Shown: in pieces, positions 42,269 through 48,233 of the stretch
Numbering within the stretch: the stretch's first letter is position 1
How the letters are laid out: every line of letters starts with the position of its first letter
From: Xanthobacteraceae bacterium
GTDB taxonomy: Bacteria; Pseudomonadota; Alphaproteobacteria; Rhizobiales; Xanthobacteraceae
NCBI GenBank assembly: GCA_022841625.1
Contig: JALHRD010000036.1
Span: forward strand, 1 to 48,233
DNA length: 48,233 bases
Direction: 5' to 3'
Notes under the pieces: model-generated
The model's database searches: none
What the model saw: only the letters and a program-made list of their open reading frames with translations
What the model was told of the DNA's origin: nothing
Position numbers and translations under genes: made by a program

Positions 42269-42457
42269 CTATTTTTTCCTTTTGAGCATATCTTTGATCG
42301 TGTCTTTGAAACCGCCGATGGCGTTCAGAGCTTGGCCCTCAACCTTGTCGGCCTTGCCTTCCGATTCCAGCTTGGCGTCACCGGCCGCTTTACCGACCGC
42401 CTGTTTGATTGCACCGTTGACTTGCTTCGCCGATCTGGCGACTCGATCCATGTCCAT
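42269..42457 (-). CDS. CsbD family stress protein (second copy)
   Basis: 62 aa: MDMDRVARSAKQVNGAIKQ, KLESEGKADKVEGQALNAIG, FKDTIKDMLKRKK. GGAGGAAG precedes ATG 42457, with the same leader sequence as the copy at 37429-37614. A third, broken copy is at 28894-28998. Confidence 0.95.
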   Translation of the reverse strand: MDMDRVARSAKQVNGAIKQAVGKAAGDAKLESEGKADKVEGQALNAIGGFKDTIKDMLKRKK

Positions 42458-42581
42458 GATTTCTTCCTCCAATACCCAGCTCCTAAAAGGGAGAGGCGGG
42501 CGACGACGCTTGGGCACTGGTCGAACCACTGATCTAGTGATCAATCGGTGCAACCGCCCACGCCTAAACTCTAAGCAAACT

Positions 42582-42621
42582 GAGAGCGCCTTCCGGTGAC
42601 GTCGTTCCGGAAAGCGCTCTC
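42582..42621. terminator. Terminator-like hairpin behind the PRC-barrel gene
   Basis: GAGAGCGCCTTCCGG, 10-base loop, CCGGAAAGCGCTCTC: 15-bp arms with one mismatch, 14 bases beyond the stop of the minus-strand gene. Confidence 0.7.
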
Positions 42622-42635
42622 AACGAATGCAGAGC

Positions 42636-43139
42636 TTACCTCACTGAAGGCGTCGCTCGTCCGGTCGTCGCCGGTGTCTCCGGCATCCATACCATGGTGG
42701 AACGGTCGTACTTGAACGCCGATGCGCTGTTCAGCGCCTCCTTGGTCGAGTTCATGACCAGGTGCCATTTGTTACCATCTCGGGTCGTGACCCGTACTGC
42801 ATTGTAGGGCACGGCAACGTGCCTCTCGCCGATCCCGAGGAAGCCGCCGACGCCGATAACAAGCGCGACGATCCTGGCTTCGCTATCCACCAGCACATCG
42901 TCGATCTCGCCGATTCGGTTGTTGGACTGATCGTAGACCGGCTGCTTATGCCAGTGCGTGATCGTTGTGGCGTTAGCCGGAATGCTCGTCAGCATTTGCA
43001 CCGCGGATGTCGCCGCGGGCGCCGCCTGCGGCATCGATTTTGGTGCCGGCTGGGATGGCGGCGCGGGTGGTATCGTCTGAGCGCCGGCGATGGTAGTCGC
43101 AAACGCCAGCAGGATTGCGGTTGAGGCGAGTGTACGCAT
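42636..43139 (-). CDS. Secreted PRC-barrel domain protein
   Basis: 167 aa, ATG 43139 with AGGAAAG upstream. The signal peptide (STAILLAFATTIAGAQ) is followed by a Pro/Ala-rich linker and a PRC-barrel at about residues 60-140 (HWHKQPVYDQSNNRIGEIDD, ARIVALVIGVGGFLGIGERH, VAVPYNAVRV). Such exported PRC-barrel proteins are common stress proteins in Rhizobiales. An exact EcfG promoter stands 48 bases upstream. The ligand is unknown. Confidence 0.9.
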   Translation of the reverse strand: MRTLASTAILLAFATTIAGAQTIPPAPPSQPAPKSMPQAAPAATSAVQMLTSIPANATTITHWHKQPVYDQSNNRIGEIDDVLVDSEARIVALVIGVGGFLGIGERHVAVPYNAVRVTTRDGNKWHLVMNSTKEALNSASAFKYDRSTMVWMPETPATTGRATPSVR

Positions 43140-43186
43140 GATTATCTTTCCTGTTTGCAGGGATGATAAATTCATCCACCACAGGA

Positions 43187-43211
43187 AACGCGACGAGCGA
43201 TTGGAAGTTCC
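43187..43211 (-). promoter_or_regulatory. EcfG-type promoter of the PRC-barrel gene
   Basis: Minus strand: GGAAC (43207-43211), 16 bases, CGTT (43187-43190). Exact consensus. Confidence 0.85.
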
Positions 43212-43364
43212 CGTGACGCGGCAAAATTGTTTCTGTGCCTCCGGGTCAACAAGTTGATTGCATTCAAATTGCCAATGTGCGCGGCAGGCAACACCGCGTA
43301 CGCCCCCCCCTGAACACAGCGCATGCGCGGCAAGCGAGCGGTCGCCAATGCATATCTGCGATTC

Positions 43365-43448
43365 TCAGCTCAAAACGCCGAAAGCCCAGAGCAATAGAAC
43401 GATCGGAATTGGAATTCCGATCAACCATAGCAAGAGACCTTTGCCCAA
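43365..43448 (-). CDS. 27-aa membrane peptide, copy 2 (TTG start)
   Basis: Reads (M)GKGLLLWLIGIPIPIVLLL then WAFGVLS, start TTG 43448 with TAGGAG 6 bases upstream; an in-frame stop just before excludes a longer form. It matches the peptide at 42121-42204 in length, stop position and GIPxPI core. Confidence 0.7.
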   Translation of the reverse strand: MGKGLLLWLIGIPIPIVLLLWAFGVLS

Positions 43449-43503
43449 AGCGCGCTCCTATGCCCTGCGAAAAGCCGGTATCCTCAATCAGACGCGACGG
43501 CGG

Positions 43504-44100
43504 TTATGCCGCCTTGACCAACTCGGCAAGCCGCTTGCGCGCGTAAAACATGCGCGTCTTCACGGTCGGCACTGAAATACCGACAAGATTGGCAACCTCT
43601 TTCACCGATTTGTCCTGATAGTAAACGAGATCAATAATCTGCCCGTGCTTGGGTGAAAGCTTAACGAGGCAGCGGCGAATAAATCTGTTTCTGTCATTAT
43701 CCTGCAACGCGATTTCAGGATCATCCGATTGGTCTACGACCAGCTGGGCAGATTCGACGTCCAGCACAACCTCTTTGCGGCAGCGCAGCTCCGACATGGC
43801 TTTTAGCCGGGCAATTGCCATAAGCCAAGTCGAGACCGTCGCCCGTGCCTCATACCCGGCGGCAGCCCGGCGCCAAACATCAAGAAAGACCTCGCTGACT
43901 AAGTCTTCTGACGTAGAATCGTTTCGCACAAATCGCTGGATGAATTTGTGCACGCCGACTCGATGCCGGGAGAAAAGTATGCGCATCGCGAGGGTATCGC
44001 CCCGTGCAATTCTCCCGATCAGTTGTTCATCCGATAACGTTTCAGCCTGGCCAACCCATGCCGACGATTCGGCGACAGCGATCATAATGACCTCATTCAT
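43504..44100 (-). CDS. ECF-type RNA polymerase sigma factor
   Basis: 198 aa. Region 2 at about residues 30-95 (LIGRIARGDTLAMRILFSRH, LVSEVFLDVWRRAAAGYEAR, STWLMAIARLKAM) and region 4 at about 135-190 (LVKLSPKHGQIIDLVYYQDK, VKEVANLVGISVPTVKTRMF). It differs from EcfG in region 2.4 and 4.2, so it should read another promoter. No anti-sigma gene follows or precedes it, unlike most RpoE-like factors. Confidence 0.92.
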   Translation of the reverse strand: MNEVIMIAVAESSAWVGQAETLSDEQLIGRIARGDTLAMRILFSRHRVGVHKFIQRFVRNDSTSEDLVSEVFLDVWRRAAAGYEARATVSTWLMAIARLKAMSELRCRKEVVLDVESAQLVVDQSDDPEIALQDNDRNRFIRRCLVKLSPKHGQIIDLVYYQDKSVKEVANLVGISVPTVKTRMFYARKRLAELVKAA

Positions 44101-44299
44101 CCACCATTTACCAAGATAAGCTTTGACGCCTGAAAAGGTTCCGCGCGTTCAAACGTGACGTTCCAATACGGCCATGGCGCGTTTGGTTGCTTCGAACAAC
44201 CGTCCGGGCTCTGTGCTATTGCCGCATACTTTGCGGGAGCCGGCAGAGGGTGACGTTCGCCGCTTCGCGAACGTTTCTGCGGGAATGAAGTCAAACATT

Positions 44300-44324
44300 G
44301 GAACTTCCAACCAAAGTAGGCGTT
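44300..44324 (+). promoter_or_regulatory. EcfG-type promoter of a 94-aa secreted protein gene
   Basis: GGAAC (44300-44304), 16 bases, CGTT (44321-44324). Exact consensus, 36 bases before the ATG. Confidence 0.85.
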
Positions 44325-44359
44325 GTCACTCCAAGCGCATGAGGCATCCAGGATTCACA

Positions 44360-44644
44360 ATGCTCAGATCCTTCACCGCCAAATTGATCGTCGCCATTGC
44401 CGCTACCGTCCTCGCGGGGAGTTTGGCTGCTTTTTTGAGCTCAGTCGTGCCAGATGCGCATGCTGAGTCACAGCCTGAAGGCACGCTTCATCAACCTCAT
44501 GCCAGGGGTGGCCAACTTCCCGCTCTCGTGAACGGAGCCGCATGTTCGTCGCGCGCTTGGCCTTACTACGAGCAGAGCTGCCAGTTCGATCTCAGAAGGC
44601 CCGCCAACGAAGTGCCGACGATCCGGATCACTGCAATACGATAG
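44360..44644 (+). CDS. Small secreted cysteine-containing protein (94 aa)
   Basis: ATG 44360 has AGGA 7 bases upstream; an in-frame ATG at 44339 is less likely. A signal peptide or anchor (KLIVAIAATVLAGSLAAFLS) precedes a mature part ending in ACSSRAWPYYEQSCQFDLRR, a two-cysteine motif seen in many Bradyrhizobium small secreted proteins. An exact EcfG promoter is directly upstream, so it is a GSR candidate. Function unknown. Confidence 0.78.
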   Translation: MLRSFTAKLIVAIAATVLAGSLAAFLSSVVPDAHAESQPEGTLHQPHARGGQLPALVNGAACSSRAWPYYEQSCQFDLRRPANEVPTIRITAIR

Positions 44645-44805
44645 TGACCTTATTTCTTTCAACTGGTAGTGGTTTAATTGTCCACCAACACGCTTCGTCC
44701 ACGCGTGAAAGCATTTTCAGAAAAATAGAATCTGGTTTTCCGTTCACGAACTTGGCCATTCCGGGGATGGTGTCCATCTGCCCGCAATGCGAAAGAATTG
44801 GTAGC

Positions 44806-45510
44806 TCACTTCGCATACTGAGCCGCACGGTTGCGGGTCTTGCGGGGCACTAGCTCGTCGGCGATCGGCGTCACCGTCTCAGGCTCTGGCTGCCGCGTCA
44901 CCTTTGTTGCCGCCAGGCGGCGACCCAATTCACTCGATGTTGGTTTGATTGGCGTGAACTTCGCGGTCTTGGAACTCTTGCCCCGGTAGGTCGCCAGACC
45001 CTCATTGAGCACAACGATGTCGCCCGGACGCAGCGTGGGATCGGCGCCTAAGCTTAACCGCGCCACACCAAACCCGTCCCTGCCGTTGCAGGTGCAATTA
45101 TCGACGATTTTGGTGCGAAAGGCGAAGGCATGTTCGAGGTCTGCGTAGCGCGTGCCATTGACGGACACCGCGCGATCGATCGTGCTGCCGGAGAACACCA
45201 TGGTCTTGGTGGCCGGGCAGAACGACTTGCAAACTTCGGCGTGTGAAACACCAGCGTGTTGCTGCACCGGAAAGAAGCGGCCGTCACAAGTGCGCACACA
45301 GTAGGTCATCGAAGGCCTACCCACAGGGCCCGCCGACGGGGACGGCTGACTGCCCAGGCCGAACGGATCGGCATAAGGCGACGCCCGCGGCGGTTCTCCG
45401 CGCTCAAAACCGCCGAACAGGCTTTGCGCGGATGCTGGCTGGACCATCACCGATACCGCCAATGTTAAAGCTGCAAGTATAATCCCCGATGTTCGCCGCA
45501 AAACTGTCAT
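44806..45510 (-). CDS. DUF2865 domain-containing secreted protein
   Basis: 234 aa from ATG 45510 (GTG 45519 also in frame). A signal peptide ends at PASAQ. The DUF2865 core follows: TYCVRTCDGRFFPVQQHAGV, CKSFCPATKTMVFSGSTID, then VDNCTCNGRDGFGVARL, six cysteines that probably pair in the periplasm. A basic tail (VPRKTRNRAAQYAK) follows. The family is of unknown function in Rhizobiales. Confidence 0.9.
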   Translation of the reverse strand: MTVLRRTSGIILAALTLAVSVMVQPASAQSLFGGFERGEPPRASPYADPFGLGSQPSPSAGPVGRPSMTYCVRTCDGRFFPVQQHAGVSHAEVCKSFCPATKTMVFSGSTIDRAVSVNGTRYADLEHAFAFRTKIVDNCTCNGRDGFGVARLSLGADPTLRPGDIVVLNEGLATYRGKSSKTAKFTPIKPTSSELGRRLAATKVTRQPEPETVTPIADELVPRKTRNRAAQYAK

Positions 45511-45769
45511 TGCCCACACATTCTACTTTTTCTGCGCGCCTGCGCTCGCGGTCATGCACCGCACGTTACCCACTAAACGCGGTCGGGCCGCAAAAGTTGC
45601 ATGGATTTGAGCGCGCGCTGACCAAGCTCTTGATTTCAAGCAAAGCGGTAGCATTCTAAACGCAGGAACCGTTCCGCCTGCTCACGCATTGAGGTCATGG
45701 CGATGCTCGGGACGGTTCGTGCAAAGCGTAACCGGCAGATCACCTCAATTAGCGCCATAAGGAAACCAA

Positions 45770-46876
45770 GTGGAATTTTGGCGTGCTCAGCGTGAAAGGC
45801 GTTTCGAACTCGGTATCCGCGATCCAAACCCGATCAAAGAGGTCGGCGACATTTGGACATCAACATCGCGAATGGCGACGATCGGCACCTTTCTGCTGCT
45901 GCTAATGGCTGTCCTCTATTTCTCTCGCGGCCTATTGTTGCCAATCTTAACTGCGGTTGTGATCGGCACGACGCTGGCGCCGCTTGTCAACAAGGGCTTC
46001 GGTTATGGAGTTCCCCACTGGTTGACCGCCTTATTGCTTGTAGGCTTGGTCGTCGGCGCGGCATCGATTGTGATCACATTGCTGGCGGGGCCGGTCACCG
46101 ATTGGGTGGCGCGGGCACCGGAAATTGGCGCGATTATCAAGCAAAGACTATTTGTGTTTGACGCGCCGCTTGCCGCCTTTCACGCGCTGCAACAGTCGGT
46201 GACACCAGGCGACAGAAATTTAGTGAAAATGGATTCAGGATTGGCGGATTTCATCACGCCAGCGGTCGCGTTCCTGACACCTGCCGCAGGTCAAACCGTA
46301 TTGTTCCTTGTCACCCTTGTTTTCATGCTGGTTGGACAATTGCACTTTCGGAATTTCATCGTGATGCTATTGGATGGTCACGACGCCAAGCTGCGTTTTC
46401 TGAGGATCAGCAACGACATCGAACGCAATCTCGCGGGCTATCTGACCGTGGTGACGGCAATCAACCTCGCGCTCGGCGCGAGCGTCACCTTGGGGACATG
46501 GCTGATCGGCTTTCCCAATCCATTGATTTTTGGATTGTTGGCGATGTTCCTGAACTACGTGCCCTTTCTCGGCGCGGCCGTCATGGCGTTAATTCTATTT
46601 GCCGTCGGTCTCATCTCGTTCCCGACACTCGGCCACGCGGCGATTGCACCGCTTGGATTCGTTGCCCTTGCGACGATCGAGGGGCAGCTCATCATGCCCA
46701 TGATCATTGGTCGGCGCCTTACGCTCAATCCGCTTGTGATCTTTCTCGCCGTTGCGTTCTGGGCGTGGATGTGGGGACCAGTCGGAGCATTTCTTGCGGT
46801 CCCGCTGTCGATTATCGGGCTGGTGACAATGAATCATATTTTTCCACGAACGGACGATCCAAAACTGCCGGAATGA
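45770..46876 (+). CDS. AI-2E family transporter
   Basis: 368 aa, GTG start with AAGGA 7 bases upstream. Seven to eight hydrophobic spans, with the family pattern LYFSRGLLLPILTAVVIGTT at the start, VTAINLALGASVTLGTWLIG in the middle, then NYVPFLGAAVMALILF and WGPVGAFLAVPLSIIGLV. Members export diverse small molecules or act as Na+/H+ antiporters; the AI-2 role is known only for TqsA. The substrate is unknown here. Confidence 0.92.
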   Translation: MEFWRAQRERRFELGIRDPNPIKEVGDIWTSTSRMATIGTFLLLLMAVLYFSRGLLLPILTAVVIGTTLAPLVNKGFGYGVPHWLTALLLVGLVVGAASIVITLLAGPVTDWVARAPEIGAIIKQRLFVFDAPLAAFHALQQSVTPGDRNLVKMDSGLADFITPAVAFLTPAAGQTVLFLVTLVFMLVGQLHFRNFIVMLLDGHDAKLRFLRISNDIERNLAGYLTVVTAINLALGASVTLGTWLIGFPNPLIFGLLAMFLNYVPFLGAAVMALILFAVGLISFPTLGHAAIAPLGFVALATIEGQLIMPMIIGRRLTLNPLVIFLAVAFWAWMWGPVGAFLAVPLSIIGLVTMNHIFPRTDDPKLPE

Positions 46877-46877
46877 T

Positions 46878-46902
46878 GGAACCATTTTTCGTGACAGCCG
46901 CT
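46878..46902 (+). promoter_or_regulatory. Weak EcfG-like promoter before the DUF883 gene
   Basis: GGAAC (46878-46882), 16 bases, CGCT (46899-46902): one mismatch in the -10 box. It lies 40 bases before the start at 46943. Confidence 0.35.
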
Positions 46903-46942
46903 GGAGGAGCACGCCCTCACATAAATTGCAGGAGTTACTGCC

Positions 46943-47311
46943 ATGACCACTCGATCGTATGGTTCAGAGTCCAAGACCAACGGCAACATGAAGCAGGCGG
47001 CGGTAGCCACCTCGCAGGACATTCAGCAAGACTTCCAGGCGCTTCAGCAGGACGTTGCGAAGTTGAGCGAGCAATTGGCCGGAATGGTGGCGGCCAAAGG
47101 CAGCGAAGCCTGGACGCTCGCCAAGGACAATAATATTGACGGTTTGCTCACCGCCGCCGGCGGCAAAGGCAAAAAAGCTGCCGACGCGGTTGGTGAAATA
47201 CGTGACAACCTTGCAGTGGCCATCGAGGATTCGATCGAGCATCGACCGTATACCACGTTGGCGCTGACACTCGCGGCCGGATTCGTCGCCGGCGCCATGT
47301 GGAAGCGATAA
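46943..47311 (+). CDS. DUF883 (ElaB/YqjD-like) membrane-anchored protein
   Basis: 122 aa, AGGAG 8 bases before the ATG. A helical soluble part (DIQQDFQALQQDVAKLSEQL) leads to a C-terminal anchor with the family end IEHRPYTTLALTLAAGFVAG AMWKR. YqjD of E. coli tethers ribosomes to the membrane in stationary phase; a similar role is possible. The next gene starts 37 bases downstream. Confidence 0.88.
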   Translation: MTTRSYGSESKTNGNMKQAAVATSQDIQQDFQALQQDVAKLSEQLAGMVAAKGSEAWTLAKDNNIDGLLTAAGGKGKKAADAVGEIRDNLAVAIEDSIEHRPYTTLALTLAAGFVAGAMWKR

Positions 47312-47347
47312 TCGTACGCGCAAGTTGAGCAAATCGAGGCGGCCTAA

Positions 47348-47800
47348 ATGATTGAAAACTTGATTCATGGCATCGTCCTGAAAGCCAAAGCCAATACCGG
47401 CGCCAACGGAGAGTTCATTGCTTGGACCTTTGCCGGGGTCGTATTATCAGTAATCGCTGTCGTATTCTTCTCTTTGGCGATTTTTATCTGGCTTGCCGGC
47501 CTCTATGGCGGCGCGTTGGCCGGGCTTGTCGTTGGCGGCGTCCACCTCGCGATGGCGGCCGGCATCATTATGCGGAGCATCTCGGTTCGCAGCCACAACA
47601 GACAACGCGCGCTGGCGCAAATCGAAATCGCCGCGAAGCAACCGGGTTGGCAGATCGATCCAGGCTATGTCGCAATAGGAATTGAGATTCTCAAAGTCGT
47701 CGGTGTCCGCAATCTCATCCCGCTCGCCGCCGCTGGTCTACTGGCGGCCGGCTTGAGCGCCACTCGTAGCAAGCCGGCCGCCCATGGCCGCGCGCCATGA
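47348..47800 (+). CDS. Phage holin-like (DUF1469-type) membrane protein
   Basis: 150 aa with two adjacent hydrophobic spans (AGVVLSVIAVVFFSLAIFIW, LAGLVVGGVHLAMAAGIIM) and a C-terminal hydrophobic stretch (NLIPLAAAGLLAAGLSA). It commonly follows DUF883 genes in proteobacteria, where the pair is chromosomal and stress-linked rather than phage-borne. Function unknown. Confidence 0.75.
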   Translation: MIENLIHGIVLKAKANTGANGEFIAWTFAGVVLSVIAVVFFSLAIFIWLAGLYGGALAGLVVGGVHLAMAAGIIMRSISVRSHNRQRALAQIEIAAKQPGWQIDPGYVAIGIEILKVVGVRNLIPLAAAGLLAAGLSATRSKPAAHGRAP

Positions 47801-47948
47801 GGCGAACGGCGTCGTGGTTGGCCCCGGCTTCTTTTGCGCGCGCAGTTTTCGGCACATGACCTTGATCGCCTTTTTCATGCTCGCGCTCCGAACACCCGAT
47901 GGCCCACTGTCAGGTGATTATGATCTCAGAATAGCGCTCCGGTCGGGC

Positions 47949-48233
47949 CTATTCAGGAATGCTGAAGAGATCGGGTTCATTCGGAACGGCGGGCGTTGAT
48001 ATACGACTCCGGCTCGCCGGCGTGAAGCCAAATTCGGACGCAATCCGCATCATGATTTCGGCTTGACGGTTGGCGATCGAAACGTAGGGCGATTGGATCG
48101 GATAGCCCGATGGCGATTTCACCATTGTGCCGTATTTCTGGATCGCCTCGGTGGCTTCCACCCATAGGGCGTAGGCGCCACAATAGGCGGCAAGCGCGGC
48201 GCGATCGAGGTTGGTCAGAAGATGGAGAGACGC
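47949..48233 (-). CDS. P27-family phage terminase small subunit, C-terminal part (runs off the right edge)
   Basis: 95 codons are visible, open to the window end: LTNLDRAALAAYCGAYALWV, MVKSPSGYPIQSPYVSIANR and MMRIASEFGFTPASRSRIST. This is the conserved end of P27-type small terminases, which recognise phage DNA for packaging. On this strand the large terminase gene should follow, but the DNA to the left is the plus-strand holin-like gene. So the phage segment stops here. Confidence 0.85.
   Translation of the reverse strand, partial: ASLHLLTNLDRAALAAYCGAYALWVEATEAIQKYGTMVKSPSGYPIQSPYVSIANRQAEIMMRIASEFGFTPASRSRISTPAVPNEPDLFSIPE

Noticed and set aside
44097-44294. 65-codon minus-strand ORF whose stop overlaps the ECF sigma start
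   Set aside because: The ATGA overlap is attractive, but the translation has no family signature, no anti-sigma features and no good ribosome site.
44628-44828. 66-codon minus-strand ORF between two secreted-protein genes
   Set aside because: Overlaps the end of the DUF2865 gene, weak start, no motif.
47784-47999. 71-codon plus-strand ORF at the phage boundary
   Set aside because: Overlaps the end of the holin-like gene and the terminase gene on the other strand; no similarity.

Overview
The window comes from an alphaproteobacterium of the order Hyphomicrobiales (Bradyrhizobium/Rhodopseudomonas/Pseudolabrys-like). The evidence is the 16S rRNA 5' end at the left edge, the metX-metW pair, the chorismate mutase-hisC-prephenate dehydrogenase cluster, a PhyR-NepR-EcfG general stress response (GSR) locus, and many small Rhizobiales-type stress proteins (DUF3309, CsbD, DUF3096, GlsB, PRC-barrel, DUF2865). 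The sequence is GC-rich. The genus is inference.

Layout. (1) 1-1118: start of an rRNA operon on the minus strand, with its leader and promoter. (2) 1.1-17.7 kb: mostly housekeeping genes. These are an M23 peptidase, a Bug/TctC binding protein, clpB, a MOSC protein, metW-metX facing an aromatic amino acid operon (chorismate mutase, hisC-type aminotransferase, prephenate/arogenate dehydrogenase, glutamine cyclotransferase-like protein), a DUF2125 protein and an orphan molybdenum hydroxylase large subunit. (3) 17.7-19.2 kb: decayed DNA in which fragments of a cytidylate kinase-like gene and of acetate kinase meet. (4) 19.2-47.8 kb: a long accessory region of small secreted and membrane stress proteins centred on the GSR regulators. 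phyR and an HWE histidine kinase lie on the minus strand, divergent from nepR-ecfG on the plus strand. (5) The right edge enters a P27-type phage terminase small subunit gene.

How the genes work together. Eight sites matching the EcfG promoter (GGAAC, 16-17 bases, CGTT) can be read directly. They face phyR, nepR-ecfG, a 58-aa protein, a Tyr/Asn-repeat secreted protein, a DUF3096 pair, sodB, a PRC-barrel protein and a 94-aa secreted protein. The regulator and part of its regulon are therefore clustered. The region also holds a Crp/Fnr regulator, a second ECF sigma factor and a second HWE kinase. Several genes are too short for routine calling: two paralogous 27-aa membrane peptides, two 37-aa membrane peptides, two DUF3309 proteins, a 48-aa protein with a truncated paralogue, and a 37-aa leader-like ORF that overlaps a DsbA-like gene by ATGA.

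The gaps carry an unusual number of short perfect tandem duplications (10-18 bp). One of them triplicates a terminator arm and another separates hisC from the next gene.
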